Source of the DNA: Cephalotus follicularis
Taxonomy: Eukaryota > Streptophyta > Magnoliopsida > Oxalidales > Cephalotaceae
Assembly: GCA_001972305.1 (NCBI GenBank)
Contig: BDDD01001512.1
Span: forward strand, 20,001-84,000
DNA: 64,000 nucleotides
Direction: 5' to 3'
Shown here one piece after another: positions 1-10,572 of this stretch. The notes under the pieces were generated by a model. It was not told the origin of the DNA, did not search any database, and saw only the letters and a program-made list of their open reading frames with translations. How positions within the stretch are numbered: position 1 is the stretch's first letter; each line of letters starts with the position of its first letter. The position numbers were made by a program, and so were the translations under genes.

Positions 1-314
1 AAATATAAAGGGAAAGAAGACTAGAGGAATATTGCGAGGGAGAAGCAAATATATGCAGTCAATAACGATATCATCAGAACTGAAAATAACAGGTTTGTTA
101 CACCTATTTCTAAGAGCAAGACACTAATCCTAATAAAAACCAAATTACTAAATAATCCCCTAAACATATAAATAACAAAGAACTCTGACAATAAAATAGC
201 ATAAAGCCCTAATTCTCAAACTAGGCCGATGATAAGAAGCAGACAACTGGACGGTCCCACGTCGAATGCGAGAATAACTCAAGAAGCAACCGTAACCATT
301 TGAAAGCTATTAAA
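1..314. other. unassigned flank left of the first solo LTR
   Basis: AT-rich sequence with no coding frame or repeat that I recognise. Its last five bases (TTAAA, 310-314) are the left target-site duplication of the solo LTR that follows. Confidence 0.4.
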
Positions 315-3140
315 TGTCACACTCCATTTCTATAACAACACTTAGTCATGGCAATTAACATAATATATTCAGCTTAACGAAAATACGGAAAATTTAAAAC
401 TTTTCAACCCATAATCAATTGCGGAAACATTTATGTAAGTTGAATTAAATGACGTAACATGCATCCCATACTACATGTTATTAAATGTCTAAAACAATAC
501 ATAATATAATAATTGTCATCAATTGCCCACAAAACGAAGCATGAACCAATTCATTACGATAATCCATAATCCAATATGATACATAAAACCCATTTATCAA
601 TATCTAAAAGTACAGTAATCCATCTTAGCATCTCACAAGGAAACACCACTTAAACTCCTCTTCGTTTCCCCAAGCGCTACGATGTCGATCCGCTGTGTCA
701 GTCTGTAATTTAATAGGGTTGGCCAAACCACTGGCTAAGTAGGAAAAATATAAATGCGTTTGGGGTCAACGATAATGGATGTCATATAATGAATGCATCG
801 TGATGCAATACATAATATATACAACTCTGTATATGCATATATATGTGTCTGTCAATATGTAAGCAACCATGCCAAGTGGCTACATAGATACAATCCAATA
901 GTAATGTCACAAAGGACCAGCCAATCAACAGTATACACGAAGCCCACTGCCATCTCCTGTACCAAGTGTCGTGCTCCTACTTCAGCCCCGTCTCCGGCCG
1001 ACTTGAAACAGGCTTCAGTAAACAGTACAATATTACTTGCACTAAGGCTAAGTAACCAGTATTTGGGGGGTCCTAGCCATCTCCTGGCACATAGAGCCCA
1101 CTATCCGATGTAGCTTTGGTGACAACCTCCGTCACCGCACTACAATCCAGTCAATCACAATCCAATAGTCAATCAGTATCAAGTAGTTTATAAGTTATAA
1201 AATACTTGCAGCAATTCCATTTGTGAAAAGTGGAAAATCAGTTTGTACAGTATTCAGTATTCCAGTCTTGAAAATATAACATTTTCGTGTAAAATAATGG
1301 TTATAACAATTTATAATGCAGTTTCCAAAATGATAAACACTTTAGAATCAGTAACAATAATTCACAGTTCCAATCCATAATATTATGCAAGCAAACATAT
1401 GCTCAAAATGCAACTAGACCTCTTTGGCGTCACACACTCGTCAAACGCTATCCTAAGAGTCAATTTTTCCTTCTGGCAGTCGACTGTCTCTTCAAACAGT
1501 CGGCTGTTCCTTTGACAGTCGACTGTTATCCTTTAACAGTCGACTGTTCTGTGTACAGTACTCGTCCTTTAAATTGTAACTCACCACTACGTCATCACAC
1601 TATGGATTCGAGCAAAGTAACAAGTGGGCAGTCGACTATTTCCATTAACAATCGACTGTTCTGCAATTCTGTAGACGTCCTTCATCCAACGTATGAGTAG
1701 TCGACTGTTTCTCCTTACACAGTTGACTATTCTCTTTAACAGTCAACTGTTCTATTCTAACAGTCGACTGTTTCTGCGGAACATTAAACTCTCAGTGGCA
1801 GAACGAAACATGCAAGGCAGTCCATAATCATTCCAGAACATATTATGCATAGCAAGATGATTATCCGTAATAAACACAACATCAATCACTCAATTCATAA
1901 TCCACAACAACCATGCATATCACCAAATGAACATTTATTATAATTGAACTCAAATCTACAATTATATAATCCCTACCAGTTAAAATAGTAGCAACAGTAC
2001 AGTAGGGCTGCAGGTTCAATTGCCGAACATTTCCAATTACTATTGAACCGAATCCCTCACTGTCAAATCCAATTGCCAACTCACACACTGCACATACAAC
2101 ATATTTCAATTATGCTCAACACACAGAAACCGACATTGTCGTCACCGGAGCGCCGACCAGATTCCGGCCGACTCACCCCAGCTCGCGCAACACCTGTAAA
2201 TAGGTTGCACGTTGAACGATTTACTCAGAACCGCTCAAGACTCGCCGTGACTCGGCGCTGAACGCCGTGTCACAGGCGGCAGTGAGTTCAACTCACTGAG
2301 TTGACTCGCCGGACTTCAACAACTCCAATCACCACCAAAAAACGCCACACAATCTTCAGCTCAACACACCACTGTCCAAGACTCGCCGAGACTCGGCGCT
2401 AATCGAGCGGTCACAAGCGGCAACGAGTCGAACTCGCTGAGTCGACTCAGTCAACTAATCCCGACCGATTCCGACCGAGAAATGACTCAACAATAGTCAA
2501 AATAGGCAGAGCTAGCCTTCTAGACGAAGACTGGCTCCATCCGTGACGTTAAAGGCGTCGGAAAACGGACGGCAGAGGCGCACAGTGTCGGCGAAGAGAA
2601 GAGAAGAAAACGGACAAAAGAGGAGAAGAAAGAAGAGCTTACCGACGGGTTGAGGGTCTGGGTTGCTCACCGTCCTCTCCTGGTCCAGTGGTTGGCTCCG
2701 ACACGCTCTCTCCCTCTGCCCCGCGCTCTCTCCCTCTCGTCTCTCTTTCTTTCTTTTTCGCACGGGCGCACTATACGCCCGTGTTTGTTTCCCTTTCTTT
2801 CTTTTGCACAGGCGCGCTGTGCGCCCGTGTCTTCCTTTCTTCTATCCTTATTTTGCCGCCTTCTTGGTATTTTACCAACAATTATTAAGATCTAGGTCCC
2901 ATTTATTCCACGCATTGTGATAGTAATCAATCCAGCTGCCACTAAAATAATCGAATTAATAATGCGAACATTGGGTCTTACTGTCGCGCATTATAAATAG
3001 GCTTTATTAGTCGTTTGGGCTTACAATTTCGGGCTTCGATGCGCAATGCCTTTTATTGCACCGGGCCTCCATCGGTTTTATTACGACCACACATCGTACC
3101 AATATCACAATAATTATTTATAAAATTCTGGGGCATTATA
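315..3140 (-). mobile_element. solo LTR of a Ty3/gypsy-type (Tekay-like) retrotransposon
   Basis: Read on the minus strand this block begins TATAATGCCCCAGAATTTT (a one-base change from the usual TGTAATGCCCC) and ends GGAGTGTGACA. Both ends resemble LTR termini of Tekay/Del-like gypsy elements. It is flanked by the perfect 5-bp direct repeat TTAAA (310-314 and 3141-3145), the target duplication of an integrase. No gag, pol, primer-binding site or second LTR is present, so recombination between two LTRs probably left this single copy of about 2.8 kb. It contains the GTCGAC palindrome array described separately and a pyrimidine-rich GC-richer stretch near 2.7-2.85 kb. The lineage is inferred from the termini only. 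Confidence 0.8.
1477..1771. repeat. array of ACAGTCGACTGT palindromes
   Basis: About ten exact or near copies of the 12-bp perfect palindrome ACAGTCGACTGT lie within 300 bp. There are four in 1477-1551, two in 1628-1662 and four in 1697-1771, with variants such as CAGTTGACTAT and CAGTCAACTGT. Spacers of roughly 8-20 bp are T/C-rich on the plus strand. The array is internal to the solo LTR and encodes nothing. Confidence 0.85.
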
Positions 3141-3145
3141 TTAAA

Positions 3146-3381
3146 TAACACTCAGATTGCCTTGGGCAAAACAAAATGATTGCCTTGATTAAACCACAAA
3201 AACCTTAGTTAATTCATTGTTAATACAATGTGTTGTCCATATGCATGCAAATGAATATACTGCCTCTGTGTCCCTAAAGATCCAGAGACTATGAATTCAG
3301 GAATCCAAACTTAATCTTCACTATTATAAATAGGAGGTTGCTAAAATATGATAGACAGCAAATTGCAGAAGAGCATCTCAC
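3146..3381. other. spacer between solo LTR and DeSI-like pseudogene
   Basis: AT-rich. I looked here for a 3'-terminal exon of the minus-strand DeSI-like gene (the segment following the GNTAVR motif) and did not find one. Confidence 0.35.
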
Positions 3382-4567
3382 CCGTACTGCTGTGTTTCCT
3401 GCCACTTCCATGGCAGCATCACTAGCATTGGCAAAGCAATTGACCCAACCTATTATAGTAATTTTAAGAATACAAAACTCAATTATAAATTGCAATGAGA
3501 GTAACAATTTACAGAAAAATAGCAACCAAACATGTCCATAAATCTTAAGACTGTTTATCACTTTATTAAAACCTGGTATGCAGATTTATATGTATTTGAC
3601 CATCATAAAAGTTGCACATGTACTTGTATCAATATATGTCCAAGACATGGCAATCAAGATATTTATTAATAACCCAGAAATTCTAAGTTACACATAGTTT
3701 CAGTAACAAAGATGCAAACATGCAGATGGTGAAGAACAGGTAGGATATACACAGAGCAAGGACACAAGTATCAAAATTAGCAAACCTTAATAGCTATTTA
3801 TATTTGCATACACCATTCACATGTCAGCAGCATAAAAAGACTGGCAGTTGTAGTGTGGTATACAATTAGACAACAGGCTGTAAATATGAGTTGTAACAGG
3901 CTGTAAATATGAGTTGCAAGTAGCAGTTTTGGTTGAATAACTTTAGGCAAAATTATATTATAATTAGATCCTGATAATTCTCCTTTTTTTTGTAACTTCC
4001 TTTTTTTTTGTAACTACAAAAAGGGATGAATCCCTTGGTCTAATACACAGAAATAGAAAGAACAATTTTCTGTTCTTCCCTTTCTTTTCAAAGTTCCTTT
4101 TTCTTACATCACATACATAAATCCTCTGAAAAATCACCATAAAAATAATTTATATGCCCCATATTGACAAACAAAAGCTACTTAATTTAAAATTAATTGT
4201 CAGTCTATTTAGCATTTGTATCATGGCAAACAATTAACGTCGACCAGAAGTATAAGCAATTAATCTGAGAATCGTTGTCAATGGATAATCTGAATTGACA
4301 TTTACCAGGAAGCTTAGGGATGCCAAGCTTTTCACATAATTCATCACAGAAGTGATTGCAGTTTTTGGACAACAAGTCATATGAGCTTCCCGGCCACTCC
4401 CTACTGGTGCCCGTAAGATCTGATTTACTTTAAAGATTGAGCAGTTGGTACTTCCAAGTACAATGGACTCACGGTATGTATACATTGGATTCTTTCCAGA
4501 AGGGGCAACTAAAAACTCCAGTTCCTTGTTCGCAGAACCCAAATGACCATTCATCTTCTCCATATAC
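3382..4567 (-). pseudogene. DeSI-like (PPPDE-family) cysteine protease pseudogene, two exons
   Basis: PPPDE/DeSI proteins are papain-like isopeptidases linked to removal of SUMO or ubiquitin. Two minus-strand exons are readable. Exon A (4567-4306, acceptor CAG, donor GTAAAT) encodes VYGEDEWSFGFCEQGTGVF, then SGKNPMYTYRESIVLG and NQILR, then EWPGSSYDLLSKNCNHFCDE with the family's catalytic Cys context. Exon B (3449-3382, acceptor TAG, donor GTGAGA) encodes GWVNCFANASDAAMEVAGNT. These match the DeSI core in order and phase. The reading is broken twice. An extra C in a CCCC run, just before SGKNP, shifts the frame, and a one-base loss after NQILR shifts it back. Following the original frame hits a stop soon after the first lesion. 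The 5' exon with the catalytic His (an FHS-type motif) and the 3' exons were not found. I call it a truncated pseudogene or a captured fragment. Confidence 0.75.
3872..3921. repeat. short tandem duplication
   Basis: A unit of about 24 bp beginning AACAGGCTGTAAATATGAG is repeated once in tandem. It lies in the presumed intron or flank of the DeSI-like pseudogene and has no obvious role. Confidence 0.6.
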
Positions 4568-5420
4568 CTGTCAAGTAGTGAACTAAAATTTTATTAACAA
4601 CAAAAGCATTCTAACAATATTATTAATAAATTATATAGACAAGGACATACCAATGACAATAAAAAGATAGTAGGAAGTCAAAATAACATGAACATGATAT
4701 GTGAAATAAAGCCTGAAAATTCCACTACAAAGTTAATTACATGAAAAATTGAACTTCACAACTAGAAAAAGAAAGAAAATAAAAAAACAGCAGGTAATGA
4801 TATTTTAACTGAAAGAAAAGGCAGTAGTGGCTTTGATCTGGGTACTGGCTTCGATATGGGTAGCGCAATGGTGGCTTTGGCTTTTGTGGTCGTGGGTAGT
4901 GCGATGGTGGCTTAGTGGATTCGATCTGGGTTCTGGGTACTGTTCTCGAGATAGAGGAGAGGACAATGGCTTTGTGACGGTGGCCTCGAGAGAGAGAGGA
5001 GAAGATGGTGGCTTTATGGATCGGGGGGTCGGTGGGGTGGGTTTCATCGGGTCAAAAAAGGAGAAACGACCGAGAAGAGGAGTTTTGTTGTTGATTTACC
5101 TGCAGATCGGGTGGTCAGAGAGAGGGAGGGGGAGAAAGAGAGAGATTGGCACCGATATATTAAAAAGCACCAAGGCTCAATCCTATGCACTCTACCATTT
5201 TTAATTTTCAATGAAAAATCAACCAATAAATGTTGGAGCAAACATCGTGTCATTTAAAATGCATGTCTGTTTGTGCATGTGCGTATGTGTGTGTATAAAT
5301 ACATAAGATCACTGTTTAATTGGTAATGACTACCCAGATTAATTAATACACTCAATTAAACCAAGAAAATAATTTAAGATTATGAATCACAACAAAATAT
5401 ATACATTACAAATTTATGCC

Positions 5421-5470
<50 letters not shown>

Positions 5471-6904
5471 TTACTCTCTCTCCCCATATATGTAAAATAT
5501 ATACAATACAGATTTATGCCATTTATATATATATATATATGAAATAAAAAAATTGTTGGTTGGTACCGTTGTTGGACGAAGTGGAACTGGATCAGAGATG
5601 GTGATGGTGATGGCACGGTGGTGACGAACGGAGAAGATGGCGTCTAACGAAACGCTAATGTAGAAGCCCTTAACGGTCACAGTGCAGTGCGACGTTGCAT
5701 AGGTGGTGCTGAACAAAGAAACAGAAAAAATACACAACATAACAAATTTTTAGTAGGGAGCTATAAACAGCAAAAAAGAGAGAAGTTAGGTCATGTCAAA
5801 GACAACCATCACAGACAGCAGCTCATGGAACCCAACATACAAAATCCATAAGCGCGTCAATTGATATAGAAGCAGGCAGGGAAAATATTAGTGCCTGTAT
5901 TGCATACCACTTGAACACGTTAGTTATTAACCTAATTTTCCAATCAAAAAATACAATAAACATTTTCCTTCCATGAGAGACTCTTTTAATTGGAAAGCAG
6001 CATGCACCCTCTTAGCCCGTTTTTCAGTTGATGTGCACTTGGTAGTGCTAACACATGCCTGCCAGATAAGATCAAATCAGCTGTGACGTAAGCTTCTAGC
6101 CACATAATGGGAAAGGGGAAGAAATTAAAACTGTTCCAGAATTGGAAGCTGGAACTTTGTCCATTTGAGACAGCAATTAAAAAAGACCAATATGTTAGGA
6201 ATCAAACCATTGATATAATTCTGCACACCACATATAATTTCCACAGTATGGAGTATACATACAACTTAGTTTCAATGGATCTAATACATACAACTTAGTT
6301 TCAATTTAGGTTTTTAAAACTACTAAAAATATATATTTATAAGTTGTTTATTTATCATCTTAAATTAATACATCACTAACGAGTGATGCACGACAAACCA
6401 TATGCAGCATACGTGCGCAAAAACTAGTCCTGAGGAAAGATGGTTTTTGTGTTCAAGAAACATCAAGATATTAGTAGAAAAAATCAATAGAAGCCCATTT
6501 AATAACACTTTAAAATATTTAATCAAGTACTTAGAGAACTCGCACATCCTAGCTCCCAAGGGTGATCTCATGTATCTAGGATATACCAATATGTAGAAGA
6601 ACTAAAATCAGTTCACTAAAAGAGACCTGTCCCAAAAAACCCAAATGTAATGCCTTCTAAACCAACAATAGCACTGATTACGGATAGACAGAAGGAGAGA
6701 GAAAAAGTGTAATATAATCTAGTGTCCCTATCATGGAAACAAACATCGAGTAGCAGCAGAAAATGTGACATTTTCGAAATTGCCTCTGGGATGTGACGCT
6801 CTACATGTTGATTAAACCATTCCTCTCAATAATGGAGTATCGACAACAATGACCACAAAGTTCAGTTCAGTCGGACTTACAAAAGTTTATGCATATAAAC
6901 TTAC
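4568..6904. other. non-coding stretch between the two gene remnants
   Basis: I see no convincing exon here. 4800-5200 is a G-rich plus-strand segment with GA-rich runs, possibly transposon or UTR-like. 5424-5463 is a TA dinucleotide tract. The frames around 5471-5740 and 6107-6298 show no family I recognise. The missing upstream exon of the DeSI-like gene could not be located. Confidence 0.4.
5393..5540. repeat. TA microsatellite with duplicated flank
   Basis: A sequence of the form AAAATATATACA-TACA-ATTTATGCC-TTTATATATA occurs twice, starting near 5393 and 5493. The first copy runs into an uninterrupted TA tract (5424-5463) and the second into a shorter one (5523-5540). This looks like a local duplication plus repeat expansion. 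Confidence 0.75.
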
Positions 6905-7320
6905 CTTGACAGAAGCATTGCGCACAGGTAATATGTGAAGAAGATTCCAAAATGAACTCTTATCCTTCCTGATATTGAAGAATGTTAAATTAAACAATAC
7001 ATAAAGTGCACTTCTAGTAAAAATAAATCAAAAGTAGCATTAAAAGTATCAACCTGTAATTTAAGATATGTACAGTGCAAGCTTGTTCTGTTCGAAATGA
7101 GTAGCCTTGCCATCCTCCCTGCCAAACACAGGACTCATACGGAACAGCATCCAAAGGGGTGTTCCGTCTTTGCGGTAATTCAACAGATTGACCTCAACAG
7201 CCTTCTCTTCTCTTATAGCCTCGCAGATTTGCAAGACCAATCCCCGGTTCGTCTGTGGCCCTTGAAATATCCTCCCGTTTCGGCCCACCACTTCCTCCTT
7301 CGCATATCCTGACATTTTTG
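6905..7320 (-). pseudogene. TWIN LOV-like (PAS/LOV protein) gene fragment
   Basis: TWIN LOV proteins are plant blue-light sensors with two flavin-binding LOV domains. Minus-strand 7315-7061 reads MSGYAKEEVVGRNGRIFQGP, then AVEVNLLNYRKDGTPLWMLF and SPVFGREDGKATHF. This is the first LOV domain from the E-alpha helix to its end. The usual photoactive Cys position is Gly (GRNGRIFQ), which I recall as normal for LOV1 of this family. A separate small exon at 6968-6905 (acceptor CAG, donor GTAAGT) reads KDKSSFWNLLHILPVRNAS, which fits the LOV2 FWN segment. The exons expected between them (LOV1 end, linker, LOV2 core) are absent, because only about 90 bp separates the pieces. The frame is also broken just before MSGYA by an extra A, and no donor follows KATHF. 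It is therefore a deleted pseudogene or a captured fragment. Confidence 0.7.
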
Positions 7321-7760
7321 AAGGCGAGGGAATACTTACACGCCGACTGATTCAACCACAAGGCGTCGACTGGTTGCAACTAATACTTGCCCTTGACAAG
7401 TATCTTTGGACATTTTGCTAGAAACAGCAACAGTTATGTTCCCATTTTCCTACATACCTGCCCAGCTAATACTTGAGGACCTTATTTTATGTCAAGATAA
7501 CTTTTGATTTGGAATGGCAAAGCAGAGGAGAAAAGTGGCAACCACTGAGTATTGACAGACTTGAGAAGTAATGAAGAATAACCACGTGATAGTGATAAAA
7601 CTGGGGCAAAAGATGGCCCAGGCAATATCCATAAATGGGATCTAATTGCTCCTTTTCCAATTTTGTATATAGCGTGCATGGAGCTGCAATGTGTAAGTGG
7701 AATTTCTGGGAAAGAATGATTATAGGTTATTTCAAGTGATAATCTTGTCACATTTCATAC
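7321..7760. other. unassigned sequence right of the LOV fragment
   Basis: A single GTCGAC-containing stretch near 7365-7380 resembles the palindrome arrays found in transposons elsewhere in the window, so transposon sequence probably abuts the LOV fragment here. No coding frame was recognised. Confidence 0.35.
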
Positions 7761-8504
7761 ACTCCTTAGAGAATGTCTGATACATCTTTAATCAAGATGT
7801 ATTAATTTTTTACGGATAAAGAATTATTTAACGAGATAATCAAAGAATTAGAGAGAAAGAACTTGCTAAACTTTATTCAATACCTCATATCCAGTATATA
7901 TATTTTCTTATATACTAGATATTAAAATCATAAAATCATTTTCTTATCCAATTGTTAACAACTCTCTTTTGCCTAGTTTTATTAAATCTGGAAATCATTT
8001 TAGTCATCTAGGCTTTTGTTTCATTCATCTTGCCATCAGCTTGTTGTAACTCACTTAGTCTAGGCCTGATTGCTTGAACACTCTACTTATTTCTAACAAT
8101 CCTTTCCCCATCAACACTCAAGCTTGAATGAACAATTGTGCAACCCATCTTCCACCTCTATAAATGCACCTCTCACTCAAGGCGTCAACTGCACATTCAA
8201 GGAATTAACTGCACATTCAAGGCGTCAACTGCACCACAGAGCGTTGACTGGTACGTGGACCGGTCACTGCAAACATCGACTCTCCTAGCCAAGGCGTGGC
8301 AGGTAGTCTTAGGTGTTGACAACTCTCCCTCAAGCGTCGACAGTCCGCCTGAGGTGTCGATAGAACACTCTCAAACCGTCGAATGTTGCACGGGGCGTCA
8401 ACACATTAACACAAAGCGTCGACGCCTTTAACCATGGCGTCGACGGGTTGTGTGAAGCAGGGGAAATTCGACAGAAAACTTAAACCCAGATTCAATCCCC
8501 TTTC
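7760..8504. mobile_element. LTR/leader-like debris carrying a GTCGAC array
   Basis: AT-rich LTR-like sequence (7770-8100) is followed by a leader-like stretch with a CTATAAATGCACC box near 8158-8172 and a dense GTCGAC-type array. No paired LTR or primer-binding site was found, so family and borders are uncertain. Before the LINE inserted, this block was continuous with sequence now starting at 11,844. Confidence 0.4.
8165..8460. repeat. degenerate array of GCGTCGAC-type motifs
   Basis: About a dozen variants of AAGGCGTCGACG occur in 300 bp, including GGCGTCAACTG, AGCGTCGACAG, GTGTCGATAG, AAGCGTCGACGCCTTT and GGCGTCGACGG. The best copy (near 8415-8433) is close to a full palindrome. There is no conserved period; spacing ranges from roughly 15 to 40 bp. 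Confidence 0.75.
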
Positions 8505-8915
8505 TTTTTTTTTTGGTGGGGTGGGGGGGGGGGGAACTGGTTTGGTAATATAGAAAGAACTATACAAGTTACAAAAAAAGGAGCAGTAGCTTGTTTACAA
8601 AAAGGACAAGCACACTCCTAAACCAAAAGCCAATACATGCCCTGTTGGGATCAGCAAAACTCAAGCAAAAAGTATACAAAAGCAAGAGCCTAAATCATAA
8701 ACATTAGATCAACACATAAGTGTCCATGCAGGTAGCCTCAAAAGCCCCTAACCATCTAACACCACTCCCCAGTTTACACAAAGGCTATGGTGCCTCTCGC
8801 TTCTCTGGATCTTCCCCGCCGTGGATAACTTCCATGCCACATCTAGCATAATTTTCCGGATGATCTCTTGAGAGGACAGGAACCGATTGTTGAAGCATCT
8901 ACGGTTCCTTTCCAG

Positions 8916-9797
8916 CTATATATGATAAACCGTTGCTGCCAGAGCAAGCTTTCTTACCATTTCCGGGAAATTATCCCCCTTCGTATGCTCAATCATCCAT
9001 TGCACTTCTTCCAACCAGGGGAAGATGGGTTTAGATATATTGCACAGAGCAAGCACTCCCTTCCATATGTTTTCTGTGTAAGGGCATTGGAAGTATAGGT
9101 AGTCCAACGACTCCATTTCTCCGCAAAAGAAGACACAGCCAGCCGATTGCAGCACTCCTATAGCAAGTAGTTTATCTTTAGTCTTATGGGCTGCTCGAAT
9201 TGCAAGCCAAAGGCAAAAGGCATGCTTCGGTATCCGAGACCGATGCCACACCAAGTTGTGCCAGAGGACCTCACTAGACCGAGGTCGCATCCCTTGCCAT
9301 GCCTTTTTGGTTGAGAAGGAGTTTCCCAAGGCTTCCCAGAAAATGCTATCCGAGGAGAGTGAGATAGGAATATCTTGAACTCTCAGTTGAATCTCGTTAA
9401 GTTCCTCAGAATTTGGTGGCCAACACCACTTCCCCTCCCTCAACACCTCCTTGACAAGAGCCAACCTACCCAATCCAGCATCATAGATAACTCTGTGCCC
9501 ATATATGGCATGAATCGATTCTCCCTGCATCCATGGATCAAACCATAGGGAAAACTTCTCCACATTCCCAACACTAAGAAGAATTTGTCTCCAAGACCAG
9601 GAATGTAATCCGTGTGCGGGAAGAGACCAGAAATTGGAATTTTTAATGAGGTGAGCATGACACCACTTTGCCCATAAGGACTGATTCTCCAGCACATTCC
9701 AAACCTGTTTGAGAAGTAGAGCCTTGTTCCAAGTCTTCATATCCTTTATCCCTAAACCCCCTTCCTTTTCTAGTTTGCACACCATAGACCACTTCAC
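8916..9797 (-). pseudogene. LINE ORF2 part 3: C-terminal zinc-binding region
   Basis: Encodes the segment after the thumb (GGLGIKDMKTWNKALLLKQ) and the zf-RVT-like region found at the C-terminus of plant L1 ORF2 (HRSRIPKHAFCLWLAIRAA, then a CVFFCGEMESLDYLYFQCPY cluster). It overlaps the reverse transcriptase frame by four bases through a frameshift, not a programmed overlap as far as I can tell. It ends at 8916, followed by about 400 bp of 3'UTR. Confidence 0.8.
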
Positions 9798-10570
9798 CTT
9801 TCCCCGACCATTTCCTCCCCAAAGGAATTTTTGAGTACCCTTTCACATGCCTTGACAATCGACATAGGTAGAAGGACCATACTACACCAGTAAATTTGCA
9901 TAGTAGCCAACGTAGCCTTGATGAGTTGAAGGCGCCCTGCAAAAGAGAGAGCTTTGCTTACCCAGCTATTTGCTCTAGCCGTGAGCCGTTCAAGCAAAGG
10001 AGCACATTCTAAAGCAGAAAGCCTCTTGGTTATCAAAGGAAGCCCCAGGTATGTCACAGGCAAAGAACAATCTCTAAATTGCACCCTTCTAAGAATGTCC
10101 CTTTTAATTCTTATGTTGGAGTTACAAAAGAAGATCACACTCTTATGATTGCTCACTGTGAGACCCGATACCTCTTTGAACTCACCCAAAGCCGCCATGA
10201 GGAAACTAATGGAATCCAATTGTGCTGCAGAGAAAAGGAGAAGATCATCAGCATAAAAAAGATGTGTGATGCCTAACACCTGGCATTTCGAATGATACTT
10301 GAAGCTCCCACAATGTACATCTGGGTAGAGAAGGTGTGAGAGGTAGTCCATTCCTATGACAAAAAGGTAAGGGGATAGAGGATCCCCCTGCCTCAAACCC
10401 CTTTTTCCGGACAAGTAACCATGTAACCCGCCATTAATCGCTAAGGAGAAGGTCGGATTGGTAATGCAATGTCTAACCCAGTGCACAAAATTCCTTGGGC
10501 AGCCAATCTTGTCCAGAAGAGACAATATAAACTCCCATTTCATGGTATCATAAGCTTTGTGAATATCCAC
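9794..10570 (-). pseudogene. LINE ORF2 part 2: reverse transcriptase core
   Basis: Continuation of the reverse transcriptase after the frame break. It shows KRGLRQGDPLSPYLFVIGMD, then the catalytic FYADD box (THLFYADDLLLFS) and the thumb region (VTYLGLPLITKRLS). All polymerase motifs look conserved, so the frame lesions rather than active-site loss inactivate it. A second frame change near 9795 leads into the C-terminal part. Confidence 0.85.
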
Positions 10571-10572
10571 CT

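Noticed and set aside
1477..1771. Possible CRISPR-like array
   Set aside because: Units are 10-12 bp palindromes with short, variable spacers inside a plant LTR; there are no cas genes and no prokaryotic context.
2512..2920. Several open frames of 60-85 codons on both strands in a CT-rich stretch
   Set aside because: Low-complexity pyrimidine/purine bias inside the solo LTR keeps frames open; the predicted peptides are Leu/Ser/Arg-rich without family features.
4805..5204. 125-codon plus-strand frame
   Set aside because: Trp/Gly-rich translation of a GA/GT-rich segment with no initiation context or homology that I recognise; the opposite strand is equally open.
7061..7315. Functional LOV photoreceptor gene
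   Set aside because: Only parts of two LOV domains are present, with a frameshift before MSGYA and no donor site after KATHF.
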